64,000 bases of DNA, from contig NC_052475.1 of the NCBI RefSeq assembly GCF_009730915.1, positions 25,047,016 through 25,111,015 on the forward strand. The letters are read 5' to 3'. Made by a program: the position numbers and the translations under genes. The stretch comes from Dioscorea cayenensis subsp. rotundata. Lineage: Eukaryota; Streptophyta; Magnoliopsida; Dioscoreales; Dioscoreaceae. Positions 1-11,702 of this stretch are shown here, one piece after another (position 1 is the first letter of the stretch; the number at the start of each line of letters is the position of its first letter). Under the pieces are notes generated by a model. That model ran no database searches and was not told the DNA's origin. It saw nothing but the letters and a program-made list of their open reading frames with translations.

Positions 1-646
1 AAGGGGTAAATTAATTATATTAAAAGGACTAAATATAGTATTACACCTTAAAACTATGCCATGTGTTTGATAGGTTTGATAGAAACTAAGGATACTTTTG
101 GTTCACGGAATGAGAATGGAAAGGGAATGAGAAAGGTAATGGTAATTATACTGTAGGAATATATTTAGGAATGAGAATTGTGTTTGGTTGGAGCAATATT
201 TCATTTGGAATGAAAGAAATTTAAGATGAGAATATTAAAAAAATTACTTTTATACCCTTAATACACATAAATCCGATTAATGATAAATAAATTTTTTTAT
301 CTAAAGAATATTTTGAATATTATTATTAAAAATAATTATTATAATTAAATATTCACATTAAATATCTCATTTTAATTCATTATTATTTTATTGGGTAAAA
401 ATGTCATTTTACTTTTATTATTGTAATTATATATAATAAATTAATTTTAATTATTTAATTTTATAAATTTTATTTAATTAAATATTTAGAGGGGCAAAAG
501 TGTCATTTCCAAAGTTAATACTATTTATTCCTTCCCAACAGTGTCATTCCCTCCTATTTTGGGTGGAATATATATGCCCCTAGAGTACCACTATTCATTA
601 TCTATACATTCCGTTTCCATTCTAATAGTTGTGTATCTGAACATGG
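1..646. other. AT-rich flank, possible outer MITE arm
   Basis: I see no gene here. Around 88-135 there is a stretch rich in 'gaatgagaatgg'-like words. It resembles, in inverted orientation, the sequence at about 1600-1645 on the far side of the hAT element. This suggests that the hAT element landed in an older MITE whose arms are these two stretches. The arms are imperfect and I could not fix a target duplication for the outer element. Confidence 0.3.
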
Positions 647-654
647 GTATAAAC

Positions 655-1578
655 CAAGGTTGTCAGACCCGGGCCGACCACATGGCCGGCTTGTCAGACC
701 CGGACCGGCCGGGCCGGTTCAACCGGAAAAACCGGGAACCGACCATGTGGCCGGCCCGGGTATACCCCATTGACCCGGGTATTAAAAAACCCGGTGTTAA
801 CCCGGTGACCCGGGCGGTTCAACTGGGAACCGGTTGACCCGACCGGGTCAATCGGGTCACAATGTTTAATTTTTTTTTTTACAATATTTAATAATTTATT
901 ATTATTTTCTCATTAGAAACCACAAAATCGTGTATATTTATTAATATTAATTTATAATTTATAATCAATAAATAGAATTACAATATATATATATTATAAA
1001 CATACCAACAAAAATTAACATTTAAAAATAAAATATATTAATGTGTTATGTAAATACTTTCTAAAAATTTAATTTATTAAGAAAATAAAACAATAAATGA
1101 GTGTAATTTTATTATAAAAATATAAAATTAAAGTATTCTAATTAAATAAAAAATATAAGAAAATTTAAAATAAAATAAAAACTCAATTGAGATATAAGAA
1201 TTAGTGAATTAATTTCTTATTTATTTTAACAAAATCAACCAATAAACAAATAAATAAATAAATAACACCGAGAGAAGTTTGATAATTATATATTAATATA
1301 TTAAATTTGTAAATATTTAAAAAATATAAAAATAAATGACATAATTAGAAAACTCTATTGTATATAAGGTCATTTATCAATTTAAATATCAAATTTGAGT
1401 AGGTTTTTATAATATAATTATGGGTTTAATATTATATTTTCTCATTATTAATTATTATAATATTTTTTATATTTAATTATTGACCCCGGTTCAACCCCGG
1501 TTCGACCCGATCGAACCCATTGACCCCTGACCCCTGGGCTTAGCCGGGTCATTGCCCGGGCCGGGTCTGACAACCTTG
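655..1578. mobile_element. Non-autonomous hAT-type element, 924 bp
   Basis: The element starts with caaggttgtcagacccgg and ends with the inverted complement of that sequence, matching over at least 17 bases. It is flanked by a perfect 8-bp direct repeat, gtataaac, at 647-654 and 1579-1586. An 8-bp target duplication with short terminal inverted repeats beginning CA is the signature of the hAT superfamily. The ends are very GC-rich with many repeats of the core gacccgg, while the middle is AT-rich and non-coding. There is no transposase, so it must have moved with enzyme supplied in trans. Short open frames in the GC-rich end are by-products of its composition. Confidence 0.85.
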
Positions 1579-1586
1579 GTATAAAC

Positions 1587-2464
1587 TACTATTGACAATG
1601 ATTCCCATTCTAACCGTGTTTATTATCTCCATCCAAACACATCCGTCCTTCCCTCTCTTAGATTACTTAAAAACTTAGAAAATAACAATCTTGCAACTAT
1701 GAAATGGAAGGACTTGGCAAAATAATAAAGCAAGAACTAAGTATGCAAGAACATAAGTAAATATACAAGCAAGAAGATGAGGAGAAAACTCTCTTGCATA
1801 TTAATGCTTGTAATGAAGCAGTCTTATGTGTTTTTAAAAGTTGTTATCAGGGATTTATTTATCCCTCCACCTAATAAATTAAGGGTTAGGGTGAATTTAA
1901 CCCAAAGGCTCAAACGAGAGGGTAAGTGTTATCCACCCCACTAATTCATCTCACCGATCCACACCGACTCTTTGTACACCTACCACCGTGTCATTTCAAA
2001 AAAATCATTTCAAGGAAGAGAAATTCATGCTTACGGTACAATTAGGTACACTCTTTCATGAGTTGAAAGACTGCAGAACCATTGTCTGGTGCTTAATTAC
2101 AAGTAATGTGGCAAACAATATTGGAATGCATGTGAACCATGTGGAGATTCAATTGATAGTTTGGAATAATTGAAGACTATATGATTTAGATGAGACATGT
2201 CTTCATTTGATTGATTGAACAATTCTTTGGGTTTCAATCCAAAATTTCTTTAATTTCCACACTAAAGTTTCCATGGGAGTACTCTTGACAAAAAATAAGT
2301 AGCGTTTAGATTACGTTAGATTGAATTATTGAATGATTTTATCTTAAATGGTAGTATATTTATGAGAATATATTATACTGAAAATAATAAAAATTATTTA
2401 AATATTATAACATTAAATAATTTGTTATTTATATGATAAAGATGTATGATGAGCATTTTTGTTT
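1587..2464. other. Intergenic sequence without recognisable gene
   Basis: No coding exon or complete repeat is recognisable. The stretch from about 1960 to 2400 resembles 21900-22340, sharing words such as cattgtNtggtgctta, caatattgga and attgaatgNttttatct in the same order. This suggests an old duplicated segment rather than a gene. Confidence 0.4.
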
Positions 2465-3495
2465 TTTTTTTTAAAAAATAAATAAACCACTCCAAATAGA
2501 ACAAAAAAAAAGCAACAATCCTCCACTAACCATAAGCAGAGGAAACAAGAACAAACAACACCCAACCACTAGAAGTGGAAATACAACCCAAAAGAAAAGG
2601 CACAGAGGAAAAAACTTCAACATAAAACAGAAACAAATGACCCGCATAGACAGAGGCGGTTCAGGTAGTTGAAGAAGTCTCACAAAATAATCCCACACCT
2701 TCTTTTCTGGAGATTCTCAAAGAAAAGAATCTTATTTTTTCCACACAAGTTAGTTATAAATGTTGATTTTTCTTGAGCAAGAGTTACACCAAAAGAACCT
2801 CGCAACCGAACATCGCATCCCTCCATCATTAAGAAAATTGTAAAATGACTTTAACGAGAAGGAACCATTTGTTGTAAGCATCCACCTTTTCTTATCCCCC
2901 AATTCCCAACCAGCGCCCCTAAGCATTCTCTGTAAGACAAAATATCCAAGTTCTCCACGAATTGTGCCATTAGGGTGCATATTATCTATGAATTCATCCG
3001 GCCATAAATACATGTGGGTGCCCTTCCATTGAGCCATCAGTCTTTCCATAATAGAGACTCCGTTCTCGTGTTGATGCCATGCAAAGTGCAACCTCTTAGA
3101 GCCGGTAAACAACTAGAAACTCCTTTAAAAAAAAAGAAATCTTGCTTGTTTGTCTAGGGAGCGTATTCCATCTGGATACACCATAACTAAATTGAACCAC
3201 CTCCGCACCACAACAAGTGGGATCTGTCATGAATTTCCGCCACCATTTCCCTAGAAGCACCTCATTGAAACTATGCAGATCCAAAATGCCCCAATCTCTT
3301 GGTCGCGAGACTAACATAGGTTCTTCCAACAAACCAAATAATAGCTCTGATCGATGGTCAATATCTGATGCTGAGCACAAAAAATCTCTCCTGACATGAT
3401 CAATTTTTTTTATGACCCAACACGGTAGCCTAATGATGGACATTCAATAAGTTGAGACGGTAGATAGAATCGAATGAGCATTTTCATCTGGTGAA
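2465..3495 (-). mobile_element. L1-type LINE remnant, 3' part
   Basis: On the minus strand this encodes the C-terminal part of a plant L1-type ORF2. It shows the stretch after the reverse transcriptase (residues like CWVIKKIDHVRRDFL), then GILDLHSFNEVLLGKWW, and finally the zinc-finger-like RVT region ending SLKSFYNFLNDGG and ARFFW. Frameshifts and stops split the frame, so it is dead. The 3' end lies near 2465, where the plus strand shows an oligo-T run followed by taaataaaccactcc. This is the complement of a GGTTTATT-type LINE tail plus poly-A, and the same tail type recurs on several other LINEs in the window. Confidence 0.75.
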
Positions 3496-3760
3496 AGCTA
3501 AAGGAGAGCTTAAATGAAAAGTCCAAAAAATACAAATATAAAACAAAATCTGGAAAAACTGAGATAAATTTTGGCGTGTAATACAGTCGGTAGGCACACC
3601 AGTTTGACAAAACTTAATAATGTGCAGAGTTTGGAGGAAATTTTTTTTTTTTATAAAATTAATTTGGGTGTTAGTTGGTTTTTGTAGTTTGGAACATGTG
3701 TTTATAAGTTTATAATTTGTTTCTTTTCAATGTTGGATAAATATTGATTTTAATTTATAA

Positions 3761-3926
3761 TTTTTTTTTTACAAAATCGACAAGTGATAATACATAGTAT
3801 AAACGGGTAGTTACTAGCAGAACTCTTACAAGAGATTCAAAAAGTGAATTTTAATCTGAGAGGTTCGAACTCGCGACCTTTCAATCATAAGCACGGGTAG
3901 TTACTATTGAGGTAGCCCACTGTTCC
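3761..3926 (-). mobile_element. tRNA-derived SINE
   Basis: Read on the minus strand, this begins with a tRNA-like head containing a well-matched RNA polymerase III box B, agttcgaacct (complement of 3862-3872), and a weaker box A about 35 bases upstream. It ends in an A-rich tail, seen as T10 at 3761-3770 on the plus strand. Imperfect direct repeats of the type taatttataattttt and taatttgtattttt flank it and are plausible target duplications. Head, length of about 165 bp and tail fit a plant SINE. It is not a functional tRNA gene because no cloverleaf can be closed. Confidence 0.6.
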
Positions 3927-5412
3927 TAATTTGTATTTTTAAATTGAACTATGTTATCATATTAATCACTTAAATTTATCAATAATAAATAATTTTTAAT
4001 AATTAAAATCAGATCTGTAGTTTTTAAAATTTTGCTAAATAATCATTCCTATCTCAGTTAAACTCAAGAGGAAGAAGCCAATGCTTTGTTAACACTAATG
4101 ATTTGCCTAAGAAAGACGATGTATCTAACACGAGCACGGCAATGACAATTCAAAACAATGACCTTTGTAAAGATGACTGATTGTCTTGTGATAGAGACTA
4201 GTTTCTTATTTGAATCCTACATCATGAATATCTACCTTCATTGATTAGTTGGAGATAAATTAGTCCTTTTATTGATATATTATAATCTTAATCAGATTTT
4301 ATATAGATATCACTTTGTTATTATTGAATGATAGCTTAATATTTTAATTCAAACATTCATTCAAACATACAGAGAAATGATAAATAAGTGAGAGACAAAT
4401 TAAACATTTTCTTAAATCAACTTGATAGGTAAATTAAACAGTAGTTAGCTATAGAACGCAAGTGTGTTTGTTGATTGAATGATAAAGTGTGTTAAGAAAT
4501 AGAGGTATCGGTCCGCATGGGACTAGAGAGTACCAATATTGATTCTAAACCTGAAAATTAACCTAATCAAAATAGTGGAGTGAAAGTGTAAGAATGAAAA
4601 CTAGAAATCAAACACACTAGAAAATACGGCTAAACAAGCATGAAAGAGGGGTGTCTAGGCATAGACTTCCTTTAGGATTTGATAGGTCAGAGGCAATGGT
4701 TGAATAAATTTTTGCAATTTAATTGAACCGCGAAAAATCCTAAAACATGCTATCCTCTTTCTCAAGGTGAATAGCAATTGATCCCATACCGTGCTGATGT
4801 GGCAGTTGACACGGGGAAGAAGTGCACATGTGGAGAAATTGCTAATGATAAATGTGGCAACCTCCATAAGTGTGGATGGCGTGGAATCCACCATCCATAT
4901 TATTGAATTTTCGCCGAAAAACCCCAACAACCTCACCGGTATGATCAAATTAAATGTTTATAGCTCACTTAATTTGATATGTTTTTAATGTTGGTGCTTA
5001 AATTGAAATATGATAAAAAGTTAATTAGTGCTCAACCAATAAAATTACCTCATAATTATGCTTGGTATAACTTTTGCTTATGTCATAGTTTAATGCACCC
5101 GTAAGTTCCAAACACCCAAACATTAGAGGGACTGAATCTTTGGCGAAGAAGTCCTACCCTCACCCATGAGGAGCACGATCACAGAAGAACAAGAGAAGCT
5201 ACGGACTACCTCCCATTGTCTGTTTTTGAATCTATGTTCAAATTTTCTTTGCTTATTTTATGCTTTTCATTATTTTGATTTTTTTAATTTTATGAATAAA
5301 TTGTTCTCTGATAGGGGAGGTGAGAAACTAAAAAAACACACTGGGATGCTCACAGAGCCACACACCACTTCTTCGCTTAATTCATTCAAAAATAGAAGAC
5401 ACATACATAAAC
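3927..5412. other. Intergenic, no gene recognised
   Basis: This stretch is AT-rich. A more GC-balanced block at 4780-4950 (gtggcagttgacacgg, ccaacaacctcaccgg) looks like a fragment of an unidentified repeat. A short frame on its minus strand has no family I recognise. From about 5413 the sequence becomes part of the duplicated SABATH unit. Confidence 0.3.
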
Positions 5413-5646
5413 ATACACCCTCAAAATAAACACAACTGTAATTCATTATTACTTTCGTACAAATACTTCATATTATGTACCGTTTGATAATAAACTTAAC
5501 ATGACACCGGCCTCCAAAAGTTAATGCACAGGATGGATTCCACGTTTGCATGCTCCAAACTCCAACATAAATGCAACTGATCCACTTTTGTAAATATTAT
5601 ATATGGTTTAAATCTGAAAACACTCTCGCATAAAATGAAATTATTT

Positions 5647-7095
5647 CTACTTAATCTTCTGAACAAAAGCGCAAATGTTGATAAGCCCACCGTCAGGATA
5701 CTTAGAGAAGTACCCTTCCATCAAGCTACTATACCTCTCAAACAGTTCATCCATTATTTCTGCTCCAAAGTGACTCACAAATAATGATTCTGAGCCTGCC
5801 CTCATGCTCTTGACCGTTCTTTGAGCAGTGGTTGCATTCTCTTCAACCTTACAATGTTCACAGGCATGATCTCTTGCTTCACCCCATCCAACATCAAACA
5901 TCCTTATGCTTTTTATGGCAAACGATCCTTCTCTTTTGATAGCATTCTTCACTTCCTTTGAAGTAGGTGCGTAGAATGGCAGATTAAACGAATCTATTTT
6001 CTCCGTCTCCACAATGCCCTGCATGCATGCATCATAGACAACGTACGTCTTCGTGTGAGAGTGCATGCATGCATTCATGTATCCATGTATATATTCATGG
6101 ATCCATGAAGATGTATATATATATATATATACATACCTGGGAGGCCATATCCATGAGTGCTTGTGCCAAGAGCTCCCAGTGGAGGTAGATACCTTCAACA
6201 GAGGGATCTTCATCTTTCCTTGCAACCAGTGTAAACACCATGCAACCATCGTGAATCAGTTCTTCAGCTCGGCATTTGAGAAACTGCGAGAAATCTCTCT
6301 CGAACTGTTTGGTGTATGCCTCTAATACAAAAGGAGGACTTGTTTTGGAGATGCTTACATTTCCTTTGTTTAGCCCGTTTTGGAGCTCCAGAGGAACCTA
6401 TGATGCCAAATGGTAGGCTTGTTTAATTTGTCCTCTTATTGGTTAAGTGTTAGATCAGAAACTTCTAATAAAACCATTTTTAGCTACCTATGAACAAGAC
6501 CGAAACAGAAAATATATGATCGTTTTCATGATCTCGAAAAGAAAAGTTGACCTGAGAAAGCCAGTGGAGGCATGTGGAAGAGTGGACAAAATGAATTGTC
6601 TGGGTGGGAAACAAGCGGCCATAGAATGAACCAGGAGCCACTGAGATGAAACAAGGGTGACTCCTTTTGAAGTCTTCAAATGATCCAATGAGTCCATTGA
6701 AATCATTGCTTGGTAGGTCATTCAACATTATATGAATCTCTGGCAATGACTTCTGGTTGAGCTCCTTGCACACTGACTCCACTGCATCAATGGCATCAGA
6801 GACTGCAACCAAGGTATTAGGTCCTGAAGAACAACCTAAGTCTGCAATGGTCATGACCTTAGGAGAGGATGTGTTCTTGAATGCTTCCATCATTGCTCTT
6901 TCCCTCTCTGTCTTGGTCAATGGTTGTATCAAACTCTGCAAAATATACTAGAAGTCGTTACACGCGCGCGCGCACGAACGCACAAATTTTTTATGTAAGG
7001 AGATCGAAAGAGTAAATCACTTGGATTGTGGAGTTCTTGGCGTAGCTCATGTCATCGTTGCCACCATTCATGTGAAGAACTTGCTCAACTTCCAT
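5647..7095 (-). CDS. SABATH family carboxyl/N-methyltransferase, copy 1
   Basis: SABATH enzymes transfer a methyl group from S-adenosylmethionine to carboxylates such as salicylic or jasmonic acid, or to ring nitrogens as in caffeine synthesis, in the cytosol. Exons on the minus strand are 7095-7021, 6935-6552, 6397-6137 and 6018-5647. All borders are GT-AG, giving 363 residues and a TAG stop, the normal family length. Visible motifs are NSTIQ at the end of exon 1 (the Gln that binds carboxylate substrates in salicylate methyltransferase), DLGCSSGPNT (SAM binding), LNDLPSNDFN, GSFYGRLFP and HSSTCLHWLSQVP. The His before Trp, where salicylate methyltransferases usually have Met, argues for a substrate other than salicylate, but this is inference. 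The start MEVEQVLHMNGG matches the family N-terminus. Confidence 0.9.
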
Positions 7096-7177
7096 GTTGG
7101 CCCTTGAAATTGTGTAATATAAGGAGCAATTGTTTTGGTACCTATGAAAATTATGATATGAGATGACGAGTGGGTTC

Positions 7178-7185
7178 TTTATATA
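7178..7185 (-). promoter_or_regulatory. TATA box of SABATH copy 1
   Basis: The complement reads tatataaa about 85 bases upstream of the ATG at 7095. The corresponding position in the second copy (around 15232-15241) also reads as a TATA box with one changed base. The spacing allows a leader of roughly 50-60 bases. Confidence 0.55.
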
Positions 7186-7355
7186 GGGAAGCAAGGCATG
7201 TTAGTTTTAATATGAGTTTTTAATCAATTTAAATAATTAATTTAAATGAAACATGTGCACTTAATTAGTACATAGGTATAAAGAACCTGGAATGATTGTT
7301 ATAACTTATAACTACGTTATCATGTGTTAGATAGGTTTTAGTCGAATGAATATTA

Positions 7356-8035
7356 GGCATCTCTAACTATGATCCCAAATTCTAAATTTGGGGTCATAAT
7401 TATTAGCTAAAATCCATCCCAAATATTACTTCAAATTTGAAGTTTGGGAGTGGATGACCCCAAATTTGGGGTTTATTTGTGATCCCAAACTTGAGGTCCC
7501 ACACATATATTATTTTTTTAATTAATATTTTTTTTATTTTTATTATTGTAATTAAAATTATAAAGTTAATAATTCATGAATATAATTATAAGTAGTCAAT
7601 TTTTACTTACAATATTAATGAATTAATTTCTTGTACAATTAATTATTTAATAATAAAATTGTTAAATCAATTAATTTATGATAAATTTATTAAATTGAAA
7701 TAGTTAAAAATATATTATAAACAATGAAAGGCACATGCACTATGAATTTAAAACAAAATACATTCATAATAATATTGATAATACTGCATAAATAAACAAA
7801 GCCATTAAATAGCCTTAATAAAAACTAATGCAATGTAAAATTAATTAAATTATTGTTAAAAGTAATTAATTTCAAGTATTTTTTGATTAAACAGTAATAA
7901 TAATAATAAAAGGATGTGTAAGGAATATTTTCGAAAATATACTTTTTTGGGGTAAAATTTGGGGTTTGGGGTTGGAGTATAATTTACTGTAGTAAAATCA
8001 AATTTAGGATTTCGGGTTGTGGGTTGGAGATGGCC
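7356..8035. mobile_element. Harbinger/Tourist-like MITE, copy in first duplicate
   Basis: This is about 680 bp with imperfect terminal inverted repeats. The left end is ggcatctctaactatgatcc and the right end, read inverted, starts ggccatctccaaccca. The interior is AT-rich and non-coding, with repeated words such as ccccaaatttggggt near both ends. Flanking bases are tta on the left and taa on the right, so the 3-bp target duplication expected for Harbinger is not exact. The same element sits at the same place in the second duplicate (15406-16482), so it predates the duplication. Confidence 0.6.
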
Positions 8036-8100
8036 TAACTCTCAATGAAGAGAAATTCATGGTTAGAATCTTCCAGGCAGGTGTTATCAATTACTCAAAT

Positions 8101-9357
8101 TTTTTTTAGTGGATAAACCATATATTTATTTGAAGAAAAATAGAGTACATTTGCTGTGAGGGGCAAAATGGAAGTGCAAGATAACCCACTAGTCGTGGAA
8201 CAAACAAAGCAGAAGAGGAAAATAACATAGAGCGTCCCCAAGAAAAATACAAGAGCATCATCTGTCCCTACAGGTCAACTCTAGCTAGCAAACAAAATTG
8301 TAAGGACTCTGTTGGTGCTATCAATCATCTCTTTGGGGTTGCTCAGCTCACCTCCTCTAATGTCCCTGAACTCTATGCTCCTCTTAACTGCGTTGACTAG
8401 ATCCTCTAACGTTTGTCTCTTCTGTTCATGTACTACAAAGATCCAGGGTAAAAATAAGTAATCAATCTTTACAATTAAAGAGAGAAATGAGAGAAAAACA
8501 TAATAAAAAATGCGCCTATTTTATTCAAGCCAAACAGTCTTAATGATAGCTCTAGCTAGGGTGTCCCAGGTTTCTTTGAGTGGTCCTATAAGATGGGCTC
8601 CTCAAGGCCTCCACATATCGTGTAGGGAGTGAGTGAGGTGGTTAATGGCTAGGCTCTTACCGAAGTGTTCCCAAATACGTGCAACAATAGGCAGTAGATG
8701 AGTAAATGATCATTTGTTTCGATAGCCACATAATAGAACACACATGTAGTAATTGAGAGTATGTTGCAGCTTCTTTAATTTGGTGAGATTTTCTTGAGTA
8801 TCATGTTATCTCATGCTAACCACACAAAGGCCTTAACCTTTATAGGACAAAAATCCATGCCAAATAGAAGTGTTGGTCCCACAATGAATCCCTCTATTTA
8901 CTAAAGAGTTGAAATATTTAATTGAGAAGGTTCCATTGGGAGCGAACCTCCATTTTTTCATGTCCCTAGTCTTATTGTTGTTTAGGAGTAAGATTATCGA
9001 GTGAGGGGTCTATGTCTCTCAATTCAGACAGAAACACGCGTGATGGTGGGTTTTGTTAAAAATAATTGAATTGCAAAATCAATTGTCCACATCAGTTTTC
9101 CTCTGTGAGGATCTTCCACCCCGTTTACTTAGCAAGGCTAGGTTGAACTGTGAGAGATTTAGAAATATCCATTCTCCTTGGTTTCTAGATTGACAAAGGC
9201 ATTTCCAGCTGACTAGCCTACAACTGGTCTTGTCTAGATTCGATCCTCGTCACAAAAAATCTCGACAGATTCGATCAATTTCCCTAGTGACCCAAATAGA
9301 GAGTTTGTAAATTAATCGACATCAAATAAGTGTAAATAGTTGTAAAGACTGTACATG
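8101..9357 (-). mobile_element. L1-type LINE remnant, copy in first duplicate
   Basis: On the minus strand this contains a decayed ORF2 C-terminus, seen as the RVT zinc-finger pattern KVKAFVWLA and CVFYYVAIETNDHLLIYC, broken by stops. The 3' end at about 8101 shows T7 followed by agtggataaacc on the plus strand, which is the complement of ggtttatccact plus poly-A. It is truncated at its 5' end by the duplication breakpoint near 9357. Its counterpart in the second duplicate continues further. Confidence 0.7.
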
Positions 9358-9391
9358 TTTGCATTGTCTTCATCCTCTGTTTCATCCGAGG

Positions 9392-10048
9392 TTACTTCAA
9401 AGCTCCAATGCTTATAATGGAGAAGGATCCTTCAGTCTCTATGGCATGTTTCATTTCCTCTAAAGATGGTATATAGAATGGTGCATTGCATAAATCTATC
9501 TTCTCCTTCTCCACAACACCCTTCAATATGAACTTTTGTAAGTGGGTCAAGGCTAAAAGCAAAAAAACTGATTTAATTTTTTTTTATTTAACCTTAATTA
9601 ACTAATCTAATTTAAGAGAGGTTAATTGACTCAACATGTCAAGAGATTTTAATCTTTCCATTATTTTCTATCCAAAATAATAAATAAATAAATAGGGATA
9701 ATAAATATGAAAAACAAGAAAATGATCTTAGAGGCCAAGTCCATGTGTGCTAGTGCCATGATCTCCCACATGTAGCAGTTCTCCACATCAGTGTGATATG
9801 AATTCCTACTAATGCTCTACGATGTCAAGACCATGTTACCACCAGTAACTAGTTTTTTCACCACGACACTTGAGAAACAATGAGAAATCTCTCTAGAACT
9901 GCTTACTATATGCTTCTAAAACACAAGGAGGACTTGCTTTTGAAGTGCATAGCTTTTTTCTGTTTATCTTCACATTCTCTTTCATTTTGAAGATCGATCC
10001 AGAGGAACCTGTATAATTAATCTGCAGAAATTTAGAAATATTGCAAGG

Positions 10049-10079
<31 letters not shown>

Positions 10080-10215
10080 AATTAATTAATTAAGCAAATA
10101 GAACTAACCTGAGAGAGCCAATGAAGACTCAGTAGCTCCAATGCCTCAATAGCGTTCATGCAAATGTCTTTTACATTGCATGCAACCAAGGGAGAACCCA
10201 AAATGAACTCTGGTG
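9392..10215 (-). pseudogene. SABATH methyltransferase pseudogene
   Basis: Three pieces in gene order on the minus strand match SABATH exons. The end of exon 2 lies at about 10108-10215 and still shows LHWLSQ. Exon 3 lies at about 9731-10007, with CAA/GAG-type codons changed to stops such as TTC TAG. The start of exon 4 lies at about 9392-9530 ([16 protein letters not shown], then ETEGSFS), with an early stop. The exon 2 piece lacks the SAM-binding region because of an internal deletion. In exon 4 it resembles the remnant at 27.7-28.1 kb more than copies 1 and 2, so it belongs to a second SABATH subtype. Confidence 0.8.
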
Positions 10216-10281
10216 TACCAAATTTTAAACTTATGCAAGCTAACCGTATAATTTACATCCGGCCTCACTTCCCCAAATCAG

Positions 10282-10702
10282 GTGGAGCTTAACCAGCTCC
10301 AACTCAATATGACTGAACCAAGTCTTCAAAAGGTCCACCTAGTTCACACTCTTCAAACTAATAGGCCAAAATCTACTCATTCAAATGGGCATGAGCCCAA
10401 TTCTTCTCAAACAAATGGGTCTGTTTCCAAATTTACACCCTCTCTGCCTAAAAATGTTAATCACCTCATGTTTGCTGACGACTTAATCCTTATTACCAAG
10501 GCTTCTAGAATCTCAGCCAGAAACATTCTTTTTTGCCTTAATCTCTATAGTTCTCTTACTGGGCAAAGGCCGAACCTCAACAAATCTGCAATTTACCTGC
10601 CTAGTTGGTTCAGTAAACGTGTCTCAAACTCTATAGCTGCCATTTTAAACATTAAACTTGGGTCTTTCCCTTTCACTTATTTGGGAGCCCCGATTGCTCC
10701 CT
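10282..10702 (+). mobile_element. LINE reverse transcriptase fragment cut by gap
   Basis: The plus strand encodes the catalytic end of an L1-type reverse transcriptase: HLMFADDLILITKA with the FADD active-site box at 10471-10482, then LNLYSSLTGQRPNLNKSA, and finally FPFTYLGAPIAP, the conserved block after the catalytic centre. The frame is open until the run of N begins. The upstream 190 bases do not match the rest of a reverse transcriptase, so the fragment has been rearranged or 5' truncated. Confidence 0.75.
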
Positions 10703-11702
10703 NNNNNNNNNNNNNNNNNNNNNNNNNNNNNNNNNNNNNNNNNNNNNNNNNNNNNNNNNNNNNNNNNNNNNNNNNNNNNNNNNNNNNNNNNNNNNNNNNN
10801 NNNNNNNNNNNNNNNNNNNNNNNNNNNNNNNNNNNNNNNNNNNNNNNNNNNNNNNNNNNNNNNNNNNNNNNNNNNNNNNNNNNNNNNNNNNNNNNNNNNN
10901 NNNNNNNNNNNNNNNNNNNNNNNNNNNNNNNNNNNNNNNNNNNNNNNNNNNNNNNNNNNNNNNNNNNNNNNNNNNNNNNNNNNNNNNNNNNNNNNNNNNN
11001 NNNNNNNNNNNNNNNNNNNNNNNNNNNNNNNNNNNNNNNNNNNNNNNNNNNNNNNNNNNNNNNNNNNNNNNNNNNNNNNNNNNNNNNNNNNNNNNNNNNN
11101 NNNNNNNNNNNNNNNNNNNNNNNNNNNNNNNNNNNNNNNNNNNNNNNNNNNNNNNNNNNNNNNNNNNNNNNNNNNNNNNNNNNNNNNNNNNNNNNNNNNN
11201 NNNNNNNNNNNNNNNNNNNNNNNNNNNNNNNNNNNNNNNNNNNNNNNNNNNNNNNNNNNNNNNNNNNNNNNNNNNNNNNNNNNNNNNNNNNNNNNNNNNN
11301 NNNNNNNNNNNNNNNNNNNNNNNNNNNNNNNNNNNNNNNNNNNNNNNNNNNNNNNNNNNNNNNNNNNNNNNNNNNNNNNNNNNNNNNNNNNNNNNNNNNN
11401 NNNNNNNNNNNNNNNNNNNNNNNNNNNNNNNNNNNNNNNNNNNNNNNNNNNNNNNNNNNNNNNNNNNNNNNNNNNNNNNNNNNNNNNNNNNNNNNNNNNN
11501 NNNNNNNNNNNNNNNNNNNNNNNNNNNNNNNNNNNNNNNNNNNNNNNNNNNNNNNNNNNNNNNNNNNNNNNNNNNNNNNNNNNNNNNNNNNNNNNNNNNN
11601 NNNNNNNNNNNNNNNNNNNNNNNNNNNNNNNNNNNNNNNNNNNNNNNNNNNNNNNNNNNNNNNNNNNNNNNNNNNNNNNNNNNNNNNNNNNNNNNNNNNN
11701 NN
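10703..11702. other. Assembly gap of 1,000 N
   Basis: Exactly 1,000 unknown bases, the kind of fixed-size spacer used by scaffolding software, so the real distance is unknown. A LINE reverse transcriptase runs into its left side. An LTR-like sequence emerges on the right, so repeats probably caused the break. Confidence 0.98.

Larger units (their letters stand above)
5413..9357. repeat. Duplicated segment, copy 1
   Basis: This segment is nearly identical to 13473-19677 once later insertions in the second copy are removed. It holds SABATH gene copy 1 with its promoter, a Harbinger-like MITE (7356-8035) and the 3' part of a minus-strand LINE (8101-9357). The two copies run in the same direction, with the two ATG codons 8,056 bases apart. 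Similarity begins at about 5413 (tacaccctcaaaataaac) and is lost at about 9357, where this copy passes into a SABATH pseudogene and the other into different sequence. Confidence 0.85.

Noticed and set aside
541-837. 98-residue open frame at the left end
   Set aside because: It lies across the border and GC-rich end of the hAT element. Its Pro/Gly-rich sequence reflects repeated gacccgg words.
3861-3925. tRNA gene
   Set aside because: Box B is good, but acceptor and anticodon stems do not pair and the 3' part leads into a poly-A-tailed unit, so it is a SINE.
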